Position numbers and translations under genes: made by a program. From contig NZ_FZOI01000003.1 in NCBI RefSeq assembly GCF_900188385.1, positions 399,406 through 463,405 on the forward strand: a stretch of 64,000 nt of DNA, given 5' to 3'. This stretch comes from Azospirillum sp. RU38E. GTDB taxonomy: Bacteria; Pseudomonadota; Alphaproteobacteria; Azospirillales; Azospirillaceae. Positions 36,225-43,685 of the stretch are shown one piece after another. The notes beneath the pieces were generated by a model. It had not been told where the DNA came from. It did not search any database and saw only the letters and a list, made by a program, of their open reading frames with translations. Numbering within the stretch: position 1 is the first letter of the stretch; each line of letters begins with the position of its first letter.

Positions 36225-36671
36225 ATGCGTGTGCGTAGCCCGCAGGATCTGGTGGGCGGCATCGCGCTGATCGCGCTGGCCGCCCTGGCTTTTTCACAAA
36301 TCGGCGATCTGCGCATCGGCACCGCCTCGCGCATGGGCCCCGGTTATTTCCCCACCGTGCTGGCAGGCCTGACCGGGCTGGTCGGGCTGGTGCTGGCCGT
36401 CCGCTCGCTGGTGCTGGACGGGCATGGGCTGGAAAGCCTGAACCTGCGGCACGGGCTGCCGCTGTTGGGGGCCATCCTGGTTTTCGGGCTGACCATCCGG
36501 CCGCTGGGTCTGGTGCTGGCCTCGGCCCTGCTGTTCCTGGTCAGCGCCTTTGCCTCACCGGAACTGAAATGGCGGGAAACGCTGGTGGCTTCGGTCGTGC
36601 TGATCGGCTTGGCCGTGCTGCTGTTCGTGGTCCTGCTGGACCTGCCCTTCCCCGTCTGGCCGCGGATGTGA
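36225..36671 (+). CDS. tctB: Tripartite tricarboxylate transporter small subunit, TctB family
   Basis: About 148-aa membrane protein with four predicted helices. It has the TctB N-terminus (DLVGGIALIALAALAFSQIG...GTASRMGPGYFP) and a C-terminal helix pair. Part of a sodium/proton-coupled carboxylate uptake system with TctA and TctC. An earlier in-frame ATG at 36201 is possible. Stop and tctA start are 4 nt apart. Confidence 0.88.
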   Translation: MRVRSPQDLVGGIALIALAALAFSQIGDLRIGTASRMGPGYFPTVLAGLTGLVGLVLAVRSLVLDGHGLESLNLRHGLPLLGAILVFGLTIRPLGLVLASALLFLVSAFASPELKWRETLVASVVLIGLAVLLFVVLLDLPFPVWPRM

Positions 36672-36675
36672 ACCC

Positions 36676-38184
36676 ATGGACAGCGTTTTTTCCAACCTGG
36701 CGCTGGGGTTCAGCGCGGCAGGCACGCCCACCAATCTGGCGCTTTGCTTCATCGGGGCCCTGGTTGGCACGCTGATCGGCGTGCTGCCGGGGCTGGGGCC
36801 CATTGCCACCATCGCCATCCTGCTGCCCATCACCTTCAGCCTGGACCCGCTGGGCGCGCTGATCATGCTGGCCGGCATTTATTACGGCGCCCAATATGGC
36901 GGCAGCACCACGGCCATTCTGGTCAATATGCCGGGGGAAACCAGTTCCGTCGTCACCACGCTGGACGGGCACCAGATGGCCCGCCAGGGCCGCGCCGGCC
37001 CGGCGCTGGCCATTGCCGCCCTGGGTTCCTTCTTCGCCGGCTCCGTCGCCACGTTTCTGGTGGCCCTGTTCGGGCCGATTCTGGCCAGCTTCGCGCAGAA
37101 TTTCGGGCCCCCGGAATATTTCGCCCTGATGCTGACCGGACTGATCGGCGCCATCGTACTGGCCAGCGGATCGGTGCTGAAGGCGGTGGCCATGGTGATT
37201 GTCGGGCTGCTGCTGGGCTGTGTGGGATCGGATATTGAAACCGGTGAACAACGCCTGACCTTCGGCATCGCCCAGATTGCGGAAGGGATCAATTTCACCA
37301 CGCTGGCTGTGGGGCTGTTCGGCGTGGCGGAAATCCTGCGCAATCTGGAGAAAACGCAGGACCGCAGCATTCTGGGCGCCAAGATCACCGGGCTGATGCC
37401 CACCTGGGCCGATATCAAACAGAGCATCATGCCGGTGCTGCGCGGCACCGGCATCGGTTCCGTGCTGGGTATCCTGCCCGGCAATGGCGCGGTGCTGGCG
37501 CCCTATGCCAGCTATACGCTGGAAAAGAAAATCTCCCGCACACCGCAGCGTTTCGGCAAGGGCGCTATTGAGGGGGTGGCCGGCCCGGAAAGCGCCAATA
37601 ATGCCGGGGCGCAGACCAGCTTCATCCCGCTGCTGACCCTGGGCATCCCGCCCAATGCGGTGATGGCAATGATGGTGGGCGCCATGACCATTCAGGGCAT
37701 CGTGCCCGGCCCCACGGTGATGAATGAAAACCCCACCTTGTTCTGGGGCATGATCGCCAGCATGTGGATCGGCAATCTGATGCTGGTCATCATCAACCTG
37801 CCGCTGGTCGGGGTCTGGGTACGGTTGCTGAAGGTGCCTTACCGCATCCTGTTTCCGGCCATCCTGATGTTCTGCTGCATCGGGGTTTATTCCATCAACT
37901 CCTCCGGCATTGAGGTGATGCTGGTCGCCCTGTTCGGGGCTGTCGGTTATTTCCTGGTCAAACATGGGTTTGAGCCGGCCCCCCTGCTGCTGGCCTTCGT
38001 GCTGGGCCCCTTGATGGAAGAGAATCTGCGCCGGTCCTTCCTGATCGCGCGCGGCGACCCGATGATTTTCGTCAACCGGCCGCTGTCGGCCTTCCTGCTG
38101 CTGGTGGCGGTGGGGCTGCTGATTCTGGTGCTGCTGCCCGCCATCCGCAAACGCCGGGAGGAGGTGTTCCACGAGGAAGAGTGA
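36676..38184 (+). CDS. tctA: Tripartite tricarboxylate transporter permease, TctA family
   Basis: 502-aa large membrane subunit with about 12 helices. Family segments: LVGTLIGVLPGLGPIATIAI, GIYYGAQYGGSTTAILVNMP, IEGVAGPESANNAGAQTSFI and LTLGIPPNAVMAMMVGAM. It forms the carboxylate path together with TctB and takes substrate from TctC. Followed by repeat copy B, which separates it from tctC by 209 bp. The actual carboxylate is not predictable. Confidence 0.95.
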   Translation: MDSVFSNLALGFSAAGTPTNLALCFIGALVGTLIGVLPGLGPIATIAILLPITFSLDPLGALIMLAGIYYGAQYGGSTTAILVNMPGETSSVVTTLDGHQMARQGRAGPALAIAALGSFFAGSVATFLVALFGPILASFAQNFGPPEYFALMLTGLIGAIVLASGSVLKAVAMVIVGLLLGCVGSDIETGEQRLTFGIAQIAEGINFTTLAVGLFGVAEILRNLEKTQDRSILGAKITGLMPTWADIKQSIMPVLRGTGIGSVLGILPGNGAVLAPYASYTLEKKISRTPQRFGKGAIEGVAGPESANNAGAQTSFIPLLTLGIPPNAVMAMMVGAMTIQGIVPGPTVMNENPTLFWGMIASMWIGNLMLVIINLPLVGVWVRLLKVPYRILFPAILMFCCIGVYSINSSGIEVMLVALFGAVGYFLVKHGFEPAPLLLAFVLGPLMEENLRRSFLIARGDPMIFVNRPLSAFLLLVAVGLLILVLLPAIRKRREEVFHEEE

Positions 38185-38191
38185 AGCGTAA

Positions 38192-38352
38192 CGCCAATCT
38201 CCCTTGATCGTGACCGATCAAGGGAGATTTTGCGTTCCCTCAGTCGCCGGGCGGGCGCATCCGCGCCCTTGGCTTGCGGCACCACGCGGTGCCGGGCCGG
38301 CGGTCGCCGGCCTCCAACCCGCCTGAAGGTCAACCTTCAGGCGGGTTGGTAT
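38192..38352 (+). repeat. Multi-hairpin repeat, copy B
   Basis: About 160 nt, the longest copy. The head stem AATCTCCCTTGATCG pairs perfectly with CGATCAAGGGAGATT; GGGCGC/GCGCCC, GCACC/GGTGC and GGCCGGCG/CGCCGGCC follow; the tail AACCCGCCTGAAGG pairs with CCTTCAGGCGGGTT and ends TTGGTAT. Inserted between tctA and tctC of one transport operon. The left end reads CGCCAATC rather than TACCAATC. Confidence 0.85.
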
Positions 38353-38393
38353 AAAACCATAACCACAGAACCAATCCCTGGGAGGAATAAACC

Positions 38394-39368
38394 ATGCGTT
38401 TCAGCACCCTTGCCGTCACCGCCTTCGCCCTGGCTCTGGGCTCTGCCCCCGCCCTGGCGCAGAATTACCCCAGCCGCCCCGTCACCATGGTGGTGCCCTT
38501 TGCCGCCGGCGGGCCGACGGACACGGTGGCCCGGCTGGTCGCCCAGTCGATGAGCCAGACACTGGGCCAGCAGGTGATTGTGGAGAATGTCGGCGGTGCG
38601 GGCGGCACCATCGGGGCCGGTCGCGTGGCCAAGGCTGACCCGGATGGCTATACGATTCTGCTGCACCATATCGGGCAGGCGACATCCGCCACGCTCTATC
38701 GCAAACTGGCCTATGATCCGAAAACGGATTTCGCGCCCATCGGGCTGGTCACCGATGTGCCGATGACCATCGTGGCCAAGAAGGATTTTCCGGCCAAGGA
38801 TCTGAAGGAGCTGGTGGCCTATGTGAAGGCCAACCCGGACAAGGTGACGCTGGCCAATGCCGGGGTGGGGGCCGCCTCCCACCTGTGCGGCATGTTGTTC
38901 ATGCAGGCCCTGCAAACCCCGCTGACCACCGTTCCGTATAAGGGCACCGGCCCGGCCATGAATGATCTGGTCGGCGGTCAGGTGGATTTGATGTGCGACC
39001 AGACCACCAACACCACCGGCCAGATCAAGGGCGGGGCGGTGAAGGCCTATGCCGTCACCACCCCCACCCGTGTCGCCTCCCTGCCCGACCTGCCCACCAC
39101 GCGGGAGGCCGGTTTGCCGGGGGTGGAGGTGGCCGTATGGCACGGGCTCTATGCGCCCAAGGGCACGCCGGAGGTGGTGGTGACCAGGCTGAACGCGGCG
39201 CTGAAAGTGGCGCTGAAGGATGCCACGGTGAAGCAGCGCTTCGCCGAGCTGGGCACCGAGCCGGTAACGGAGGCCCGCGCCACGCCCAAGGCGCTGGGCG
39301 ATTTCGTGGTGGCGGAGATTGACCGCTGGCGTCCGCTGATCCAGGCGGCCGGTGTTTACGCGGATTGA
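38394..39368 (+). CDS. tctC: Tripartite tricarboxylate transporter substrate-binding protein (Bug/TctC)
   Basis: 324-aa periplasmic binding protein: signal peptide (MRFSTLAVTAFALALGSAPA, cleavage after ALA), then NYPSRPVTMVVPFAAGGPTD, the Bug-family opening. IVENVGGAGGTIGAGRVAKA and VPYKGTGPAMNDLVGGQVDL complete the fold. It captures a carboxylate for TctAB. GGGAGG lies about 8 nt before the ATG. Usual tct operons run C-B-A; here C is last and behind repeat copy B. A strong terminator follows. Confidence 0.94.
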   Translation: MRFSTLAVTAFALALGSAPALAQNYPSRPVTMVVPFAAGGPTDTVARLVAQSMSQTLGQQVIVENVGGAGGTIGAGRVAKADPDGYTILLHHIGQATSATLYRKLAYDPKTDFAPIGLVTDVPMTIVAKKDFPAKDLKELVAYVKANPDKVTLANAGVGAASHLCGMLFMQALQTPLTTVPYKGTGPAMNDLVGGQVDLMCDQTTNTTGQIKGGAVKAYAVTTPTRVASLPDLPTTREAGLPGVEVAVWHGLYAPKGTPEVVVTRLNAALKVALKDATVKQRFAELGTEPVTEARATPKALGDFVVAEIDRWRPLIQAAGVYAD

Positions 39369-39391
39369 AGACCCACTGAAAACGCTGCAAC

Positions 39392-39422
39392 AAAAAACCC
39401 CGCCGGTGACGGCGGGGTTTTT
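39392..39422. terminator. Bidirectional terminator between tctC and tRNA-Ala
   Basis: AAAAAA-CCCCGCC-GGTGA-(C)GGCGGGG-TTTTTT: a GC stem flanked by A and T runs, so it ends both tctC (plus) and the first tRNA gene (minus). Confidence 0.88.
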
Positions 39423-39427
39423 CATGA

Positions 39428-39503
<76 letters not shown>

Positions 39504-39546
39504 GAAACTCTTGCGCGCTGCCTGGGCTGCCAGCGCCGTGGGCGGG

Positions 39547-39575
39547 TTTATGGAGAAACTCCGCCACGGATGCAA
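39547..39575 (-). promoter_or_regulatory. Promoter of tRNA-Ala copy 1
   Basis: Minus-strand TTGCAT (39575-39570), 17-bp spacer, CATAAA (39552-39547), about 44 nt before the tRNA. The same arrangement is conserved before copy 2. Confidence 0.65.
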
Positions 39576-39621
39576 GCGGAAAAATCACGGCCCCCGGCTT
39601 TTGCCCAAGGGCGGAAAACAT

Positions 39622-39652
39622 AAAGGCCCGGTCGCTGCCGACCGGGCCTTTT
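39622..39652 (-). terminator. Terminator after tRNA-Ala copy 2
   Basis: Near-perfect stem AAAGGCCCGGTCG / CGACCGGGCCTTT with a 4-5-nt loop, just past the 3' end of the second tRNA gene on the minus strand. The A/T flanks allow termination in either direction. Confidence 0.82.
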
Positions 39653-39657
39653 GTATT

Positions 39658-39733
<76 letters not shown>

Positions 39734-39776
39734 GAAACTCTTACGCGCTGTCTGGGTCGCCAGCGCCGTGGGCGGG

Positions 39777-39805
39777 TTTATGGAGAAACCCGCCCCTGGA
39801 TGCAA
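39777..39805 (-). promoter_or_regulatory. Promoter of tRNA-Ala copy 2
   Basis: TTGCAT (39805-39800), 17-bp spacer, CATAAA (39782-39777) on the minus strand. Both hexamers and the spacing match copy 1, while the spacer itself has changed. Confidence 0.65.
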
Positions 39806-39859
39806 GGGAAAAATTCAGCCGATTGTCATTTTTATGCAATCGGCTGTTCCCCCGCCGGA

Positions 39860-40264
39860 TCAGCGATCCTCGTCGCCTTCAACATCGACGACTTCACCCA
39901 TGTCGTCGCCGTCATCCAGCTCGTCGGCATCTTCCAGCAGGACGTCTTCGTCCTCCACCACATCGTCGGCAACATCGTCGGTGGCGAGATCGTCGGCGAC
40001 ATCGGCTTCATCCACGCCGATCTCCACCGTCTCCTCGTCCAGCTCCTCCGTCTCGACATCCAGCGTCTCCTCGTCCCCGACGCTCTTGACCGGCTTCTTC
40101 ACATCATCGGTCGGCATCGGACGGGCCCGGCGGGAACGCAGCAGCGCCTCCGGGTCGAAGGTGGTGCCGCAGGACGGGCACACCGGCGGATCTTTCCGCA
40201 TATCGTAATAGCGCGCGCCACAGCTCGGGCAAATGCGCTTAACCCCCCATTCGGGCTTCGCCAC
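39860..40264 (-). CDS. TIGR02300-family acidic zinc-ribbon protein
   Basis: 134 aa. The N-terminal zinc ribbon has C12, C15, C29 and C32 (RICPSCGARYYDMRKDPPVC); the YYDMRKDPP motif is the FYDLN-type signature of this alphaproteobacterial family. The C-terminal 80 residues are almost entirely Asp, Glu and Val, a very acidic tail. Function unknown; zinc binding and contact with basic partners are plausible. It lies next to tRNA-Ala on the same strand. Confidence 0.9.
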   Translation of the reverse strand: MAKPEWGVKRICPSCGARYYDMRKDPPVCPSCGTTFDPEALLRSRRARPMPTDDVKKPVKSVGDEETLDVETEELDEETVEIGVDEADVADDLATDDVADDVVEDEDVLLEDADELDDGDDMGEVVDVEGDEDR

Positions 40265-40729
40265 CTAAATCCTCCATCAATTCCAAAGCGCCCAGAACGC
40301 AGCACTGCGGCTCTGGCGGCATCTGCCATGATACCTGCGGCCTGTCAACGAACTTGGCCGCCCACCACCGATTTCCCGATATGCGAAGCGGCCCTGCCGG
40401 GCCCAACCCATCCCCCCATGCTATGCGCTTCGCCCGCCCCTGTCGCCTGAAACCTGTCAGGCAAGGCGGGAGCGTGGCCGCAGGGGACGGACCCGCGATG
40501 GGCCTTGGCAAGCGGGCCGGCAGCGCCTATCCTTGCCCTTGCGAGCGGCTTTGTACCCCGCCAAAAGCCGGGCCCCGCGCGCAGGGGCTCAAGCCTTTGT
40601 TTTTGCGTCGGTTCTTGGACAAGGTGAAAGATTTTCCCCCACGTGGCCCCGCGCAAGGCGACCGGGTTCCCGACCCGCTCGCAAACAGCCTGATTTTCCC
40701 TTATCCTGGAACAGGTTCTCCAGGGGGGA
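40265..40729. other. Interval upstream of the CRISPR array (probable leader side)
   Basis: About 465 bp with no convincing gene. The left end carries the TIGR02300 promoter. The last 50 bp before the first repeat (CTGATTTTCCCTTATCCTGG within it) are the best leader candidate because the opposite end of the array has the degenerate repeats. The interval is GC-rich, unlike a classic AT-rich leader. Confidence 0.45.
40320..40348 (-). promoter_or_regulatory. Promoter candidate for the TIGR02300 gene
   Basis: Perfect -35 TTGACA (40348-40343) on the minus strand, 17-bp spacer, weak -10 CAGATG, about 56 nt from the start codon. Confidence 0.35.
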
Positions 40730-41370
40730 CCTTCCCCGGCCGAAAGGCCGGGGCCTCATTGAAGCCCGCCAGCGAACATCTGGGTGTTCCGCGACCGCAT
40801 CACGCCTTCCCCGGCCGAAAGGCCGGGGCCTCATTGAAGCGACGACGCAGGCTGGACCGACCCAGCCATTAGCGACACGGCCTTCCCCGGCCGAAAGGCC
40901 GGGGCCTCATTGAAGCGGCTTGGGCGGGCTGGGTGCAGGCGCCGTCTGCCGCCGGCCCTTCCCCGGCCGAAAGGCCGGGGCCTCATTGAAGCCTGAAACG
41001 TAAGGTTGAGAGCCTCACCAAGGTCAGTCCCTTCCCCGGCCGAAAGGCCGGGGCCTCATTGAAGCGTGTCGAAGTCGTTATCCTGCTCAAACGGCTGGAT
41101 ATCGCCTTTCCCCGGCCGAAAGGCCGGGGCCTCATTGAAGCACGTTGTAGCCATTGCTCTTGGCCTCCTTGAAGACCTCAGCCTTCCCCGGCCGAAAGGC
41201 CGGGGCCTCATTGAAGCGTGTCGAAGTCGTTATCCTGCTCAAACGGCTGGATATCGCCTTTCCCCGGCTGAAAAGCCGGGGCCTCATTGAAGCATCTGGT
41301 TCATGTCGATGATGTAGGCGAACTTCGCCCGGCCTTTCCCCGGCTGAAAAGCCGGGGGCCTCTTTGAAGC
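40730..41370 (+). CRISPR. CRISPR array: 9 repeats, 8 spacers
   Basis: 36-nt repeats starting CCTTCCCCGGCCGAAAGGCC and ending GGGGCCTCATTGAAGC, at 40730, 40805, 40881, 40957, 41030, 41106, 41182, 41258 and 41334 (last one 37 nt, degenerate). Spacers are 37-40 nt; spacer 5 (41066-41105) and spacer 7 (41218-41257) are identical. The repeats form a CCCCGGCC/GGCCGGGG hairpin. The 3' ATTGAAGC fits an 8-nt crRNA tag and the degenerate end is on the right, so transcription is rightward. No cas gene within the window; type not assignable with confidence. Confidence 0.95.
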
Positions 41371-41408
41371 CTGAAAACGGCACAGACCTCACCCCATCAC
41401 CCCCCCCC

Positions 41409-42125
41409 TCACCGCCCCACGCAATCATCCAGCCCGTCACGGCGGACAATCTCCATGCGGCGTTGCAGGATGCCGGCGCGGGCAGCGACATAGCGGCCGG
41501 GCGGGTTGGCTTTCCATTGGCGCGGGCTGGGCAGGATGGCGGCCAGCAGGGCGGCCTCGCGGGGGGAAAGCTCGGCGGCACCCTTGCCGAACCAGTGGCG
41601 GGTCGCCGCTTCGGCGCCATAGACGCCCGGCGCCCATTCCACAATGTTCAGATACACTTCCATGATGCGGCGCTTGGACCAGAAGGTTTCCACCAGCCCG
41701 GTGAACCACAGCTCCACCCCCTTGCGCAGCCAGGACCGGTCGGGCCAGAGGAAGGCGTTTTTTGCCACCTGCTGGCTGATGGTGCTGCCGCCGCGCATGG
41801 CACGGCCGCCCTGTTCATTGCGTTCCAGCGCCTGTTCCACCGCGTCCCAATCCACCCCGCCATGCTGGCAGAACCGGCTATCCTCCGCCGCGATGACGGC
41901 GCGGGCCAGATGCGGCGACAGGCGGGACAGCGGCTGCCATTGTTTCTGCCAGCCGCTGCCGCTTTCCACCGCGCGGATCAGCATCAGCGGCGTGCCCGGC
42001 ACCGGCAGCACGGCATAGGCCAGCACCCAGAGAAGGGAGGCCGCGACAAACCCCACCACGCCATAGGCGGCAAGGCGCAGCCAGCGCCCCGCCTTGCCCT
42101 TGCCCGCCCCACGCCAAACCGCCAT
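41409..42125 (-). CDS. mtgA: Monofunctional peptidoglycan transglycosylase
   Basis: 238-aa GT51 enzyme polymerising lipid II into glycan strands. One N-terminal membrane helix (LAAYGVVGFVAASLLWVLAY), then the active-site motif AVIAAEDSRFCQHGGVDWDA with the catalytic Glu, GGSTISQQVAKNAFLWPDRS, and RIMEVYLNIVEW. No transpeptidase domain, as usual for MtgA. The ATG at 42125 is preferred over the longer open frame. It ends about 40 bp right of the CRISPR array. Confidence 0.94.
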   Translation of the reverse strand: MAVWRGAGKGKAGRWLRLAAYGVVGFVAASLLWVLAYAVLPVPGTPLMLIRAVESGSGWQKQWQPLSRLSPHLARAVIAAEDSRFCQHGGVDWDAVEQALERNEQGGRAMRGGSTISQQVAKNAFLWPDRSWLRKGVELWFTGLVETFWSKRRIMEVYLNIVEWAPGVYGAEAATRHWFGKGAAELSPREAALLAAILPSPRQWKANPPGRYVAARAGILQRRMEIVRRDGLDDCVGR

Positions 42126-42209
42126 GCCTACACCGCTCCATCCTGAAGGCCCCATCGCCGGCCCCCCGGCAACGGCGGGGGCCGGGATTGGTTGCATGGC
42201 GGCGCGGGA

Positions 42210-43481
42210 TCAACCCCGGCGCAGCCGTTCCAGCAGGGCCTGGCTGGCCTTGCCATCCACCTTCATCCCCACCTTCTGCTGATAGGTGCGAATGGCCGCC
42301 ACTGTGCGCTTGCCCAGAAAACCATCGGGCTTGCCCTTGTGATAGCCCAGTTTGACCAGACGGGTCTGAATTTCCTTCACCCCGGCCTGATCCACCGCCA
42401 CCGGGCGGGCGCCTGTGGCGGCCCCAGCGGCGATCTGGCCCCCCGCCGCCCCGGCATGGCTGACGGCCACCGGGCGGGCGGCGGCACCGCCGGGCGGGCC
42501 GCCCATCATGCCAGGCGGCGGGCCATCGGCCAGGGCCACATTATCCTGCCCGGCCGCCAGCCGGGCCAGGGCGGCGCGGGCATTGACATCACCGGTTTCT
42601 GCCGCGCGGGCATACCAGCCGGCCGCCGCCTCCCGGTCGGGCGCGCCATCCACCCCCTGTTCGAACAAGGCCCCCAGCATGTAATGCGCCCGTGCAATGC
42701 CGGCATCGGCCGCCTGTTCAAACCAGCGGGCCGCCTGGGCCGGGTCGCGTTCCAGCCCATAGCCATCCATATAGAGCAGGCCCAGATCGAACGCGGCCTC
42801 CGCATGGCCCATCTCGGCGGCCTTGCGATACCAGTTGGCAGCCTGTTCCAGATCGGGAGCCAAGCCCAGATCACCCCGGAACAGTTCCGCCAGGGTCCAG
42901 CAGGCATCGGTATCGCCCTTGGCCGCCGCCTGCCCGTACCAATAGACGGCGCGGCGCATATCCGCCGCATCGGGCGGCGTGCCGGAGGCAAAATGCTCGG
43001 CCAGCGCCATCTGCGCTTCCACATTGCCCTGTTTGGCGTCGGCTTCCAGGTTGCGCAGGGCCGGATCGGCCTTGGACGGCAGCGCCGGCGCGGGGGCCGT
43101 GCCCAGGGCCAGGGCGGTGACACCGGCCGCCGTCACGCCCGCCACCACTGGCTTGGCAACCCGGTGACGGCGCGTCTGCTCCTTGGCGGTAGCTGCCTTC
43201 ACGGGTTGCGGTTTGGCGACATTGTGCGCCCTGCCAGCGGGCGCCTTGCCGCTATGGGCCGGCGCTGCGGGCTTGGCGGTAACGGGTTTTTTCGCCGGGG
43301 CCGGCTTGGTGACAGCCGGTTTCTTCACCGTGGGCTTGGTCACCTCTGCCAGCGCCTGCGGCCCCGGTAGCAACAGTCCCAGCGTCAACAGCACAGGCAA
43401 GGCCGGGCGGATCAAACGAACAGGGGCACGGAACAGCGGCACACAGGCCGCAACAAGGGACAAATTTCGCTGCCGGCGCAT
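42210..43481 (-). CDS. Sel1-repeat protein with peptidoglycan-binding domain
   Basis: 423-aa secreted or periplasmic protein. An N-terminal signal/hydrophobic segment (LPVLLTLGLLLPGPQALAE) is followed by a Lys/Pro/Ala-rich linker. About four Sel1-like repeats come next (AVYWYGQAAAKGDTDACWTL, AANWYRKAAEMGHAEAAFDL, AARWFEQAADAGIARAHYML, AAGWYARAAETGDVNARAAL). The C-terminal peptidoglycan-binding domain is EIQTRLVKLGYHKGKPDG... The ATG at 43481 has GGAGG 8 nt upstream. Next to mtgA, so a cell-wall role is likely. Confidence 0.87.
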   Translation of the reverse strand: MRRQRNLSLVAACVPLFRAPVRLIRPALPVLLTLGLLLPGPQALAEVTKPTVKKPAVTKPAPAKKPVTAKPAAPAHSGKAPAGRAHNVAKPQPVKAATAKEQTRRHRVAKPVVAGVTAAGVTALALGTAPAPALPSKADPALRNLEADAKQGNVEAQMALAEHFASGTPPDAADMRRAVYWYGQAAAKGDTDACWTLAELFRGDLGLAPDLEQAANWYRKAAEMGHAEAAFDLGLLYMDGYGLERDPAQAARWFEQAADAGIARAHYMLGALFEQGVDGAPDREAAAGWYARAAETGDVNARAALARLAAGQDNVALADGPPPGMMGGPPGGAAARPVAVSHAGAAGGQIAAGAATGARPVAVDQAGVKEIQTRLVKLGYHKGKPDGFLGKRTVAAIRTYQQKVGMKVDGKASQALLERLRRG

Positions 43482-43609
43482 CGCCGGGGCCTCCAACCAA
43501 ACCTTCGGGGTAGTCCCTCAGACTAGCATGAAAGCCAGGGTAAACCAGCAGGGAAGCCAGGGGTGGTTAGCAGAGGATGGGGATTGAAATCCTTGGCCCC
43601 AAAACGAAA

Positions 43610-43645
43610 CCGGCCGGCCTTACGGTTTCCCGCAAGGCCGGCCGG
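43610..43645 (-). terminator. Terminator of the rimP-infB operon
   Basis: Arms CCGGCCGGCCTT and AAGGCCGGCCGG with a 12-nt loop, about 40 nt past the infB stop. Followed on the minus strand by GTTTCGTTTTGGGG. Confidence 0.7.
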
Positions 43646-43685
43646 CTCCACTTCCAGATACCTGGGGGATGATCCCCCACGCCCC

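Noticed and set aside
41066..41644. Short open frames running through the CRISPR array on both strands
   Set aside because: They are created by the repeating unit (recurring FPGRKAGASLK-type peptides) and are not genes.
40265..43500. cas genes next to the CRISPR array
   Set aside because: Both sides were read on both strands; only a TIGR02300 gene, mtgA and a Sel1-repeat protein are present.
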